A DNA stretch of 64,000 nucleotides from Climacium dendroides (lineage: Eukaryota; Streptophyta; Bryopsida; Hypnales; Climaciaceae). Where the stretch lies: the NCBI GenBank assembly GCA_950106755.1, contig OX467083.1:43662555-43726554 (forward strand), read 5' to 3'. Made by a program: the position numbers and the translations under genes. The notes below the pieces were generated by a model that worked only from the letters and a program-made list of their open reading frames with translations, did not search any database and had not been told where the DNA came from. Below, one piece after another: positions 10,201 to 23,098 of the stretch (the first letter of the stretch is position 1; each line of letters opens with the position of its first letter).

Positions 10201-10560
10201 AGAATTACCCATCTTTCTTTTATTATCATTGAATTTATTTTTTATAAAAATAAGAACACATATTTTTTTCATTATTATGGTTGAGTTTTTTTCTTTATTA
10301 GAATAAAAATATCCATTCTTTTTTTGGTATCGTTGAATTTCTTTTATGAGAATAAAGAAATCTATTCTATTTTATTATTATTGAGTCTTTCCTTTATAAG
10401 AATAATAAAACATTTTCCTTACAAAAATAGAAATACTGTACCTTTATAAAAATAAGAACATCCATTTTATGTTTATTATTATGATTGAATATTTTCTTTA
10501 CAAGAATAAAAGTATTTGTTATTTTTTTTCATTACTATTGAATCTTTCCTTTATGAATAT
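10200..10560. repeat. degenerate AT-rich tandem repeat, unit about 60 bp
   Basis: About six diverged units built on TTATTATTATTGAATCTTTC, then TTTATAAGAATAAAAATATC. Related units occur at 49080-49330 (inverted, the partner arm) and at 48091-48190. The inner breakpoint of the inverted duplication lies inside this repeat. Confidence 0.6.
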
Positions 10561-10986
10561 ATGATTGTGAGCGGTTGCTAGTCATCTCTAGTTATATTTT
10601 CAATCATGAAACACTGATTTAGTTGTAGTAATAAAAGTACAAGTTGCTTCTCGGCAATCACCATGATTGAGATTTGATATTGCTATTAATTGCTATAGGA
10701 TATTGTTTGAGCATGTAGATGCCATTGGCATCTTATAGCCATTACCAATTGTTATATAGATAGGAGCTAGTTCTACCTAGCTCATTGTGGGAGAAATTAG
10801 CTCTAATTGTAGACTTGAATGACCCTAATACATAGGTTTAATGTCTACATGATTGAGCAAAGTCCTTTGAAAGGGCCATGCCCATGGCCATAAATTGAAA
10901 AACTTATTCATTGTTCAATGTCGTATTATTTTACAGTATGTTCACATTTGTAGTGGAGCTTATCACCTCAGTTGCAGAGATTCTTA

Positions 10987-13900
10987 CACTAGAAGAAAAA
11001 TGTGCTGGAAAAAATGCCTTTGAAATGCGGAAATTACATTTGTGTAAATGATTTTAGCAAATAGGAAAGTATCATATGGATTTTGTTGAGAAATGCGTTC
11101 CTAATAAGCTAGAATTCTAGTGTTGAGCCCTTTTTTTGCGTTCATGTGAATGTTTACATTTTTCAGAGAAATGTAGTTTGTCCACGCTGTCATTGTCCAC
11201 GTATAATTTCTTTTAGTGTTTCAATGAGATTGGATATAATAAGGTAGCCTACGTGGAACAATTTCCACTTGATGGCAGACATCTGTTGCATTATATTCTT
11301 GTATACGTGGACTCCTATAATCTCGCTTGCCACATGTCAAGATGGGATTCTATCCTAACGCGTCGGGCAATATTAATGATTGTGTTTCAAACAATGTAGT
11401 TATACTCTTACAAACACTACCGTGTTCTTGAAAACACAGTTTTCTATTTTTGAAAACGTAATTCTGCATTAATAAAACATTATTATTATTTGTACAAAAA
11501 AATTTCACGTTCCCTAACGTGACATTCAATAGTACCTATAATTTCAAACAATACAATTTAATGCAAATATGTTATGATTAACACAACAACTTTGATTGCC
11601 TCCCGTTTAATCTTGCTCACTAACAATAAAACACTGACATACATGAGACAATGTTCATAGAAATTAATATAAAGTATTGTTTATTTCATGGCAGTATGTT
11701 TGCTTTAATATAATGATTGGCACTTCCCTGTTAGTAGAAACATGATCCCCAATGCCTGTAACCCTAAAAATTTCTTGCAACCCTAAATATTTAGCATGCA
11801 TTGCATGCCATTGCAAGCACTGTTTGATCTTGTCATTCTATCTTTAAAGCACAAGGGGCTTTATCTTTCCAACTAAGATCCTATACTATGTACCTCCTAC
11901 ATCTGAATTGAAATATGACAACATTATTACATGTGTATACAAGACTATATTGTTGCAACTCCACCCTCAATAAAAGACTCCATTTAGATGCACTTCAGAA
12001 TTCAGTAATCCATCTATATTTCTATTCTTGGTTTCTCATGGCCATCAATGGATCCTTCATCAACAGCATTGCCTTCTTCCCTACAATGTATACGAGGTTT
12101 GCAGGAAAAGAATCTAGAAAATTCACATGTTAATTAAGTTGCATAGACATATGCATGCAATAATCATTATTTCCATCTACATCAACAACAAGTAGTATGT
12201 CATTACAATTTGCCTACTTCTCCTACCTTTCACCTAGTTTTACGAAAAATATGAGTAGTCTTTGGCAAAACAATGAAAGACTTCAAGGGTTTCACATATA
12301 CATATTGTTATTCACTGGCATTCCATGATATTAGTATCTACACTACATGACATCTCATTAGAGTTCTTGTACTTTTCTTCATACATAGCAATCACTTTCC
12401 TACTTTCACCAAAACAATTAAACAAGTTCTTCGCATTGTACAACCTACCTCTTCTACCTACAACACACTAGTCATAAATTCATTACAAAAAATATTCAAA
12501 GGTTCACTATTCTCATCTTGCATGTCATACTTGCACTACCCTCAATGTACACTCCAAATAAGTCTTACAAAAGTATAACCTCCATATATTCTTCATGGGA
12601 CACAAGTAGTCATACATAACTGATTTCTGTAATCACATCTCCATTCACAATTTTTCTATTTTCTAGCATCTAATCAACTTTTTTCTTCTAAGGAAGATAA
12701 TTGATGGACGTCAACATCATTCTATTAAGTTCAGTCCTCAAGGACACGGACACAGAAGGTACCCGTTTAGTACAACATTTACAACATCTACAGTGGGTAC
12801 CCTGATAATTAAACGGTCATTGCAAATGTAATTGTGTTGGGTCTAAACACAATTAGGTTACATACCTTCATCATCATCATCAGCTATTCATCCACAGAAA
12901 CTTCACAATCTTTAAGTTTCATTAATGTCCTCCTACAGCAACTTTGTCGAAATTCACCAATCATGAACAAATCATTGATAAACACTTCCTAATTCCTCAG
13001 TAAGTTCCCAACCTCTCCAAATTTCAAAATTCCATTTACATTTCTTGTATATAAATTACAAACCCTCACCAAAACTTCATGATTTTCATCATGCAGTGCT
13101 TAGAAGGTCTACAACATGTGAACTTTGTATGATACAACCCTAGCATGTAGAAAGGAGATTATCAAACACATCCACAAAATTTTCCCTAAACTCAATCTAT
13201 GCATTTTTTTAATTAGACAATTGCCATACCTATTGCCTTTCCGACATAGCACTTCTTCATTTCATTGCTCTCCCTCAAATGTAAGGCCTGCAGAAACAAA
13301 ACAAATAAGATGATATACATAGTGTCACAATATATAAAGAAGAAATACTACTTTTTCATTTCATGACTTCCAATGTTGTACTGCTGTACTCTGAAAACAA
13401 TATATTCATCAACACATTATAAATTCCATAGAAACCTAACAAAACATAAGAATTTAAAAAATCTAATAAACATTATTTCTTCATGTGCTAGTCTCCCATG
13501 TTCCTACTCCTGTAGTTTGCATAGAAGCATTGTCACGTTCTCTTCTTCAAACACAAAAGTCACAACAACAATCAACAATAGCACAATGAACCATCATACA
13601 CAAATTACACACATGTGAAAAAAATCATTAAAAATGCATTTTCACATTTCCTTCAAAAGCGTTTTCCCCCACTTCGTCAAATACAACTATTGCTTGTGAA
13701 TTTTATTAAACATGCATTCTTGAAAAAAATTCACTCATGGGAAACTCAACATGACAGACACATGGAATTCTTAGTATGACCACCTAATTACACGTGAAAA
13801 ACAACTAGATTGAAAGCAAAAATAATTTAATCACTTCCAATTCACCAAATGCAATGCACACATTGCATCACATTCACTTCCAAGTTTAGGACTTTCATAA

Positions 13901-16587
13901 CAAGCTCATCAAATTTTTTTGGCCAGGACTTGCAATCACTTAAGGGAATGTCATGGAAACGTATACTTGTTTATGCTTTGATGAAGTGTGAGTCTTCTTC
14001 CTATCAACACTTGCATTATTAAAACCATATTACAATGAACTATGCCTTATTATACTTTTTATCATTCTACACTTAACTTACTACATTTCTTATCATTTTA
14101 AACTTACCTTATTGTATTTCTTATTATTGCAAACTAAACTTCATGTAAATCTTTAGTGCTCTACTTGTTTCACTTCTGGCATGACTTCAAACTCCTTTGA
14201 AGGCTCTTCAAAAAATTCAAATTGCTAATTCATATGATCAACTCTATTCAATGCCACATAAAGCTTATCTTCAGAGAAGGTACCTTCTTCTCCTCATGCA
14301 CACAGAGCTCATCATTATCAACCAAAATTTAGCTATTTTTTCTAGTACTGGCCACACATACTTTGTACATCGAACTACTTCTACATCCATCATTAACCTA
14401 AACTTCCTGATCACATCCGAAGGAAGTTAGTCCTGAACTACATAACATCCTTTCTTACACAAGAAAGATCCCTACCACCTCATTGAAGTGTCTTCACAGT
14501 AAGAATTGACTATACCTTTCTATGAACCAACTTATATCATCCCACATATACTAAACATAAGACTTGATCTTTTGAATTATTATTTAATTATTGCATTGGA
14601 GGACAATAGTCCCCAATACATATAATATGAAGTAACACATTTATGCCCACTTTCACTTCTTCAAAAAATTGTATTTCATTTTGTTTTCTCTCTACAACAA
14701 TTACGTCATTCACCATAGTTCAAGTCATTATAGAAGCTGAGAATATAAAAGGGCAAGTGCCGACTTTGCTTCTTTGACTACTACTACTGCATCTTCTACG
14801 AATGTCCAGCCTTTTCCACAGTATCATACACCCTGAACATTTCAACCTTGTACATGACAGCTATAGAGACTGAATTGAATGTGCTAAGATTAATTCCCCT
14901 CCTAACTTCATATACAGAATTCATCACCACACACAAAAATAGCAAAGATCAACCAACCTTTTGGCCAAATTACTAACTACTCTTCTAATTCATCCAAATA
15001 CCACTACATCACAACATCCTAAGAACATGATAACTACTGCTAAGCCTTTCACAAAATATTATTAATCAATAGCCATGTTTTCTACTTTTTACAACACTTT
15101 GGAGCCTAAGCCCTTGTTACATACTGTAGTTGTGTTCTTTTTGTGTTTTTAAGTTATGTATCTATTGAAATTTGTTCCCAACTGTGTAACAAACGATTTG
15201 GGGGCTATGCTATCCAATTACTTTCATTTCTCCCAACCCCGATGGGCCAATTGACCTAAATTGGACCTCATGCTGTCATATAATAGTATAGGATTCAAAT
15301 TCATGCCCTGCAAAGGGACATGAATTTGAATCCTATACTACCGTATGACATAAACTTTGTTAGTTAAGTACCTGATTCCAATGCTTCAAAATTAGATTGT
15401 GTTTCTTCTGCCATGTCCAAGCTTAGCGACCTCTAAACATAAAGAACAGGAAGCAAAATATAGACATCGTCACCATGGAATAAAGTAATAGATCCCTATG
15501 TTAAAGTAGCCAAACTCTTCATTGGAAAAACAAACTATGTGCTTGGAAACCCTAGGGCTAGTGATTTGTGTTAAAGTCGCTGCACGAACAACAACCCCAT
15601 TGCGATAGAAATAAAGAATTGTAAGGAACTAAAATGTCAAACCCTAGAGACTCAGCTATGCAATGTTTACCTTGTGTGAGCATCGGAAGTTTTTGGAGAG
15701 CACGATCTTATACACTAACCTAACAGAGTACTATGAATCAAACCGACCAAGATGATGCTATTTCAAAAACAACAAGATCGATTGTGGCCAGTTCATGGGT
15801 ACCATTGCTTCCACATTTGAAATTGCCAAAGTCCGATTGCAAACCCTACTTACTATGTAGGGCTCCTGAACACGGGATATGAAAGACAATAGATACAACG
15901 CAAAGTTTGACCTAATTCAGGGTGACTTGACACCCTTTGAAACTCAACATCCTACTCTAGCGACAGGCATGGACTTTGTCCTATTCTAGCGAGAGGTGCA
16001 TGTTGTTACATAACGGACTGTAATAAATTCCAATGTATAGGTGAACACCACAGAGTCTTATACAACCTGGGAAATTTGTTTTGTGTTAATAGAAGAATGT
16101 AAAGGAAAACATTGTTGCGTTTCACAAAATGCTTTCTACAACATAGGTAAACATCATTCAACATTAGAAACGGATTTGAGTTTCTAAAAAAAGAGACTTC
16201 ATTAGCACTTGTCTAACATTGATTCCAAGCAGAACATAACAATGTCATCCATAGCAAATAAAAAATAAATGAATTCCAAATGGAAATTGTTGTGCATATA
16301 CTATAAATGCTGACGAAATGTACTGCCAGGAGGATGTCATTGTCCATAATGGCAGAGCTTGCCAAAATTCTGTGTTTCATTTATGTTCCACTAAATGAGT
16401 CTAACAGCAAGATGAAGACGCAACATTGGCTCGTTTGATAGTTACGTTTCAAATGCCATGGATTGTTTGCTGTAACATGCTTATAAATGTGATTGCCATT
16501 GTCAACTATAATAGACATGGAAATGTGGTCACCGAACAGGAAAACATCAAGGGTGAACATGAACTTCAATAGGGTTTTCTTCTAGTG
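10987..16587. mobile_element. probable CACTA (En/Spm-type) element, 5.6 kb, no transposase recognised
   Basis: The left end CACTAGAAGAAAAATGTG and the reversed right end CACTAGAAGAAAACCC share a perfect 13-bp inverted terminus starting with CACTA. They are flanked by matching 3-bp TTA repeats (10984-10986 and 16588-16590). The same terminus is used by the element at 29975-31094, which supports a real family. The interior from about 11.9 to 16.4 kb is strikingly poor in G and rich in C on the plus strand, as if it were the antisense of a decayed purine-rich coding strand, but I recognised no protein. The small open frames inside (11915, 13125, 13373, 14197, 16381) are not supported as genes. 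Confidence 0.5.
15274..15350. repeat. near-perfect hairpin, 35-bp arms and 6-base loop
   Basis: Arms 15274-15308 and 15315-15350 are complementary at about 31 of 35 positions; the core is TAGTATAGGATTCAAATTCA with the loop TGCAAA. It lies inside the 5.6-kb CACTA candidate. It could be a miniature foldback or a small-RNA precursor. Confidence 0.8.
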
Positions 16588-16590
16588 TTA

Positions 16591-18425
16591 CGAGGAGATT
16601 ATGTCTATCTCTAACATGAAGAACCAACAATCTTTGATGTAAAGATGACGCGTACTATTTTTCATACATAGGATGTGTTGCATGTCTAGTGGTATTTTGT
16701 TGCTTGAAAGCAGATGTGAATGGAAATGTCAAGAGTACACCAAGAATTGTACTTCATGTCATCTTCCTACTACAAGAAATGTAGTGGTTTTAAGGATGGG
16801 AGTTTAGTACAAAAGTGCTAAAAGATTACGTTATTAACTATGAAAGTCTAGTATAGTGCAAAATACTTATTGATTTAGGCATGTTTGAAAATTACGTCAT
16901 TTGTAGTCAATGTAGGGTGATTCCTACCTATGTTTTGGCCATGTCCTACTACTAAAAATCTCCACTGTCAATCCATGCCTCTTTGAAGAACAATCTTGAC
17001 TGTATGAGACTAGGATTTACAATGTGCTGTATGAGACTATGATTTACTTTCCTCCTCTCACTCACATGGGATGCTCTCTCCTACATTGTACGTCCTCCAC
17101 TATGTTGTTGTGCGTATCTTTCATTGACACTAGGGCTCTTTGGGTGATGCTTTCTGTTGTGGAGGTCTTCATCAATCAGCGAGGTGCACATTTATTTCCT
17201 CCCACATGCAAATATTTCATATGTAGATATGTAGGGTTCCTTCTCATTTGTAATTTCGTATGCATTCAACAATTGTATAGATACTGAAGATGATTTCTCT
17301 TTGTTTGCTTGACCCTTTTAGCTTGTTATAACCAAAAATGGCCTACTAAAGCCTATATTCTTCAATTTCAAAGGTCGAGCTTGTATCCAATGAAAATATG
17401 TTCAACAATAAGATTAAAGGCAAAGTTATGGAGAATATTTAGGATTTAAAAAAAGTGGCTAAAATATGCATATTTACCTGCTAAAATGATTGTTTTTGTG
17501 TATTTGGACATATACAAAGCTCTTTTGTTGAAATCTTGTAGAGGTACAATGTATGTCTTATTCTTAGATTATTGAACAAGTGTAGCCAATCACTAGTAGT
17601 TGGGGATAAAGAATTTTGCTCGAGCAAGAATAAACATGTGTGACTACACCAAATAACTACCATTGTTGCCATTCATGGAGGATTTATATATATAAATATT
17701 ATATTTTAAAAATGCTAAAAAGACATGCAAAATTCATTGAATTGACATGGTGTAGGAATTCAGTAAAGGTATTTTAAGGTAAGTTCTAAACACAACATTT
17801 TCAACAATTTTTTACTAAAAAGACAAGACCTTATAGTATGCATTTTCTCACTTAAAATCGCATTTAAAACACCCCTTTCTCTTTTAGTGTCCTATTGAGG
17901 GTTTTGTGCATCTTGAGCTAATTGTTGTGCTATTTGGCCTTTTATATTGTGTGTGGTGAGAAGAAAGAGGCATGTTATTGTGTGACCAATGCCAACGTGA
18001 ATGGCATATGGCTTGCTTGGCGCTACTTCTTTTGACTCTTTTTTTTAAAAGATTGAATTTGTTCTTATTGCAGATAGTCTTCTAGTCATGTAGCATCTTT
18101 TGATAAAAACTAAGAACTTTTCCTTTCATATTTGGTGATCATGTTGCCATTCAATTAATAGGTACTAATTATGGGTTCACAACATTGAGCTAATATGAGA
18201 TTGATGATAGAATTCAATTCCAAAAATATATCCAAAGCAATTAAAGATGGGGCTCACATTGTACATAACTTACAATCCTTTAATCACTTCCTCATCAACT
18301 TGATTGACATATCTATGTACCACCACATTGATTTGAATATGTACAGTTGTTGTAGCAATATCATTAAAGGTCACCCATGAATGTGTGTGTTCCTAGCTAA
18401 TGGAAAGGACTCACTATTTGCTACA
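16591..18425. other. gene-free stretch
   Basis: No supported gene. A direct 17-base duplication (CTGTATGAGACTAGGAT and its near copy) occurs around 16998-17045. A CTACTACAAGAAATGTAG sequence at about 16768 resembles CACTA ends but has no partner. Confidence 0.4.
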
Positions 18426-18429
18426 AGGG

Positions 18430-19015
18430 GGACATTCAACGATGTGTTTGCCATGCATTCTTGCTTAATTTTGATGGCATATTTGATATTGGTTATGGCA
18501 CTTGATTTATTGTATACTACAATTTTTATTTACACAATAGTTGTTACATGAAGTTAGTTCCATTCCACATCAAACTAAAGTATTAGATGGACTCCAATGA
18601 CAGTTAAGTGTAATTTTGGATGAATTTCATCCAATTTTTATAGTCCATTCATCTTAAAGTTTGAGTGTTTAGGTAAAGAGAGCTTTTTGACTTAACATTC
18701 TTGTTAAGTCAAAGTTTTGTGAGTGTTTTTGGTGTATTTTGCTTTGCTTGGAGATGATGATTTATCAATTAGTGAAGTCTTTACTTCTTTTCTCACACTT
18801 GCACTCTTGGATTCTTCTTTTGTAAAGTGCCGCTTGACTTTGTATAAATAAGATTCCTAAGTTTCTCTTTGATGGTGTGTTTGATATGCATTCTTGTTAA
18901 GTTTTGATTGCAAATTTGATATTGTTCGTGGCACTCAATTTATTATGTGCTACAAGCTATATTTATACAATAAGGAGTTCAATTAGCCTTAGTTGTATTC
19001 CATTGATATTATGTA
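18430..19015 (+). repeat. pair of direct repeats about 430 bp apart
   Basis: 18440-18575 and 18870-19010 share a diverged block of about 135 bp (TGCATTCTTG, then TTTGATATTG, then GGCAC.TTTATT). Both begin after GTGT/GATGTG. The nature of the unit is unknown. Confidence 0.6.
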
Positions 19016-19019
19016 AATT

Positions 19020-20640
19020 GACCTTTAAAAGGTCAAAAGAGAATCACAACATGAAAATTGAAGTTGAATTAAAAAAATCCATTTATTATATATTCAAAAT
19101 ATATATTAAATTTTAGTAAATTGGTATCTTATAAAAATCCTTATTAAACTGAAATCAAATAATTATAGGTTTAAAAAATCTATTCCATATCTATACCTTA
19201 AGACTGTTTGTTTGTTTGTCACGTTGAGATCTCCCGAACCGTGCATCCCTCGGTTGCATGCTTGGTACCGTTGGAAAGCCCTTAGCAAGGAAGGGTGCAC
19301 CGGCTTGGTTTTGTAGCGTTTAGACGTATAGTGTAAAAGTTATTGAATTTTGAAGTTTTTATGAACTAAGAAATTAGAAAATTACTTTTACATTTGTTTT
19401 GACTGTGGCAACGGTACAAGGCACACTAGTAGAAATGAAAACCATGTGAATGGAAACTTGAGCCTCAATGTCACAAGGTATCACCTTCTAACATTACTAT
19501 TATTTTCCATTAGTATCTTTTGGATGAATAAGGTCATTTCACAAATTGCATTGCAAAATGCCATCAAGTATGTGGTCAAATGAATCCTTTAGATTCCAAA
19601 CCATATTTTCTTTAAACACAACATTTAGTATTTCTTTATGGATATAAGGAAGTTTATAAATAGATTTGAATTATAGAAAATGAAAGTCCATTTGGGAGTA
19701 CTGTGGTATGTTAAATTTAATGCACACCCAAAACTACATTTTGCAATAGATTCTATGTATACAATTATTTTGTTTGTGTATACAATTAGAATGTTTGTAC
19801 GATGCTCAATGACGTCAAGTTCAAAAGGATGGTGTGATACCAAATTTTTCTAAATTTTCTGATGAGTTTCAAAGTTTAAAAATGGGGTTTAGGGTGTACA
19901 GTGTAGACTTAGCATTTTAGCAACCCCTACAATATTGACTCGCCACTCATGTATTTAAAATAAGATCAGAAAATCAATCCCAATAAACATCAAGTTCAGA
20001 GCTCAAAAAACAAAAAATTGAACAATTTCCACTGCATATACTATAAATATGCACTAGTATCTTTTAGAGCTGTACTGAACATTGTGGCATAAAACGCATA
20101 CATCGCGATAAGTTAGCACATTATCATCACATTTCGTGTGTATACCGTGGCACTTAGACATCTTCCATAAACTTGAAATGCAACAACTCTCATACCAATT
20201 GCGGCAGTGCAAGATTTCTAACATTCGCGCAAAGTTCTCGATCTGGACTGGTTTCACGGTCTTCAAAATTCCATGCTTGGAGTAACCAATTTTGACCCCT
20301 CTGGGATCTAAGGAGAGAACAGAGACAGGTCAGGATCGTATGGGAGAGGCGCTTGAAGCCGACACACGAACTGAAATTCAGTCAAATTCTGAAACCAGTA
20401 TTGACAGAAAAGTCTGCAGGAATTCAAACGATTAATCATTAATTGACAAGATACCGATGAAGGCCGAGGATTTCACCTCCATTCAAGCATCAGAGGAATG
20501 CTCCAAAGGCAAGCTCGTCGTTTTCAGCCCAAAACATATAGCTCAGGAATCGTAGAAACCACATGGACATCATTAGATATGGATAGAGGAAGTGGTAAAA
20601 TGTATAATTTCATAAACTACAGAATGCTGAAAGCCACCGG
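19020..20640. other. gene-free stretch; 3' flank of the apyrase gene at the right end
   Basis: Mostly AT-rich. A GC-richer block at about 19205-19330 (CACGTTGAGATCTCCCGAAC region) resembles LTR or promoter DNA but cannot be assigned. From about 20270 the GC rises toward the apyrase 3' end. Confidence 0.35.
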
Positions 20641-20650
20641 CAAATCTTAC

Positions 20651-23086
20651 TCAGACTCTAGCTCCGTGAGGGTCCCAGACAAAATAACTAAGATCTTCCC
20701 GAGACTGTGTCCGTCGACTCTGCAAATAGCCCCCTTTGTGCTGCATTTTCCCGGTTAATTTCTGGTGGCGGTCAGGCGCAGATGCTCCCATACCAGGAGT
20801 CGATGATTGAGCGCCCTCGCGATCACAGGAGGAGCCATTGAACACCATGGAACCGAAAACTGGATTGTGAAGACCGTGCGAATCAGGAACTGGACTATGT
20901 GGCATCTTAATACCATCACCTCCTGCATGGTCCAATCCCCTTCCAGGTTAAAATTCCAATAGAAAAAAGAGGAGGTTCACAAATACACTCGATAAACGGA
21001 ACACCTGAACTCAACGCCGAACTTCCAAAAAACAGCAAGTATCGAAAGAGGTTGAAAGTTTAGTAAGGGACAGATCTTGCTCACCCCGTCCAAAGCCATT
21101 TGTTGTGAGGCTGCTTAGACGCCCATGGGCCCTTAAAGAAAGCTGCAACCAATGTGGACCCCCTGGGCTGGTGTTCAAAGAACTGAATCGGGGCAAATAA
21201 GAGCCGCGTCGTGGCCGCAGTATTCTAAAAAGATAGCGGGTAACCATGACGAGAATGAAAAACAACAAGAGAAGCAGTGAGATTGAGACAAAATTTCGAG
21301 TGGTGGTGAAATCTGCTAGTGCCGCCTTTCCCGATTCAGCCTGAACTGGGATTAGAGCACCAGCTTCCCACAAGGCAGCCCCTAGAGTCCACGCAAAGTC
21401 GCCTGAGCCAATTTTCACTTGATCATCACGTAGGTGCAAGCCTTGTCGAAGTAAGGCAGCAACATAAGGGGCTCGAAAGCAGTACTGGTCAATACTGGGC
21501 TGAGCAACCACTTTCGCTTGCGCATCTTTCCACTTCAGCTCACAGAATTTCTGTCCCTTCTTCAGCAGCTTGCCAAGAGGAGCATCGCCTTTCAGTCCAA
21601 AGAATTTGTAAACAACAAAAAAACCCGCAAGTCCATAAAATTTACCCTCAGGAGACGGCTGGTATTTCCCAAGAGAACATTTAGACGGAGAAGAACACGT
21701 CTCCGTGAGTGAGACATTGACGACTTCTTCCACAAGCGCCTGGCAAGCCTTCCAATTCGAAGACCCTATCAACTCCACCTGGGCAACTCGGTCTCCCAAG
21801 CTATCACTTTGACTTCCAAATGCCAGAGGTGGCAGCATACAATGTGTGGAGCACACAAAGGGCTTCCTGTAATCTTTATGGAGGCACGGGTGCTGCACTT
21901 CGACCAGCCCATTCGTGGTTACCACAACTCCCTTGGACCAAGAAGTTCGAGGCCGCAGCAGCTGTGACACAGACTTCTCAAATGCGTCGTTCAAGCCAAA
22001 CCCAGCATGGGAAACTGCATAGAGATGGTGATCTACGGTTCCAACACTTACATTTACACCGTACTGTTGTGCAACGTCTTCTGGTTCAAATGTTACTTGC
22101 AATGACGAACCTCCAAGATCCAACGTCCCAATATTCGGCAGTTTTGGCGTGTGACCTAGTCGACCAAGATTGTAGTTGAGAGCTATCCAGCCGTAGTAAG
22201 CTTCCTCTACTCCAGTCAAGACTTTCACCCACATCCGTTTGCACAAAAAAGGGGATTTTCCCAGCACCAAAAATGCGCTGTCAAGAATGGACTCACTCTG
22301 GGTACGTGGTAACCTTCGCAACCCGGCAGTAGCTAAGAGAAATAGTCGCGTCGATCCACGAGCATAAGGTGGTATCTGATTCTCTGCCCAGCCCAAAAGA
22401 GGCTGAAGAGCGTGCTGTACAGCTGTCTCATTATTCAACATCTTGTCTAATCCGGGTTCCGTCTCCACGCGTTTATATGCCCGCTGCTGCCCCGGAACTC
22501 TATACCAAGGCGCACTGTCATCACGACTGTAGGTCGGTTTCACCATCACAGGAAGAGAGTCCTTTGGTGAATGAGCCCATGCATACACATGAACCCGGGT
22601 ACCCGTACTACCTCCATCAATCACTACTGCATACTGAAGTGCCTCTGTTTTCCAATACGATTTTCCCAACAGAAACCCTAGGTAAAGTAACAGTATTGCC
22701 AGAATGAGAAATCCAATGGCTGCTTTCGATCGATCCCACCAGTGAGGACTGGATGGCAAATTCCCAGGGGCCGCATTCCCGCCATTGCTGAGTTTGCTGT
22801 ACTTGGGCACTCGTGGAGGAATGCCTTCTCTAATCAGCTGCAATAGGGGGAGCTTGGGTGGATTTGGCACATTGCTCGCTCCATCAGGAAAACGTTCAGC
22901 AGAGGGATCGAACTTCGCATATGTTGAAAAAACAGGGACGGAATGTGAGCTTCGCAGGCTCGCAGCATCTCGCCCATATTGCCCAGGGGATGCGCTCGAG
23001 GAATTTACTGGCAAGGGACATCTTGGGGGCTGTGAGAAGGATGATGCTGGTGGAACGCTGCCACTACTCCCACTTCCTATGCCCAT
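20651..23086 (-). CDS. APY7: apyrase / nucleoside triphosphate diphosphohydrolase, plant class 7 type; join of 21085-23086 and 20651-20922
   Basis: GDA1/CD39-family ecto- or endo-apyrase that hydrolyses NTPs and NDPs, probably in the lumen of a Golgi-type or extracellular compartment. The ATG at 23086 is the first Met (MGIGSGSSGS). A cytosolic Ser/Pro-rich N-terminus is followed by a membrane span at about residues 122-141. The five apyrase regions are all present: VIDGGSTGTR (155-164), LLATAGLRRLP (250-260), TGVEEAYYGW (291-300), GTLDLGGSSLQVTF (320-333) and GSGDFAWTLGAALWEAG (560-576), with a second membrane span at about 599-618. Reading through would end at TGA 21011 with no family likeness. 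Splicing GGGTGAGC at 21084 to ATGCAG at 20923 joins the frame (phase 1) to an exon ending in SRRTQSREDLS, which fits what I recall of the APY7-group tail. The product is 757 residues, near the roughly 740 usual for the group. Expression is likely led by a separate 5' exon. Confidence 0.9.
20923..21084 (-). other. predicted intron between the two apyrase coding exons, 162 bp
   Basis: Donor GTGAGC directly after codon Arg-667 plus one base, and acceptor CCATGCAG. The joined codon is GGA and the frame continues into a C-terminal exon with no stop. An earlier AG (GGAAG at 20940) would break the frame. Confidence 0.75.
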
Positions 23087-23098
23087 AGCAATCTCCAA

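Larger units (their letters stand above)
5390..10444 (+). repeat. left arm of a large inverted duplication (partner 49071-54650)
   Basis: The reverse complement of 49071-54650 aligns along this whole stretch. Identity is roughly 70% or less upstream of 5650, apparently 100% from about 5733 to 8324, about 97% to 9.0 kb, and about 90-95% to the inner breakpoint at 10444, where the arms diverge immediately after ATACTGTACCTT. The spacer between the arms is about 38.6 kb. The arm carries one poly(A) polymerase gene, pointing inward. Arm-specific differences are listed in the findings. Confidence 0.95.

Noticed and set aside
10987..11218. A 232-bp CACTA MITE ending at TTTCTTTTAGTG
   Set aside because: The right end matches less well and the 3-bp flanks differ (TTA against TTT); the end at 16587 has both a better terminus and an identical TTA.
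19423..19441. CACTAGTAGAAATG as a CACTA-element end
   Set aside because: No matching inverted end was found within the window.
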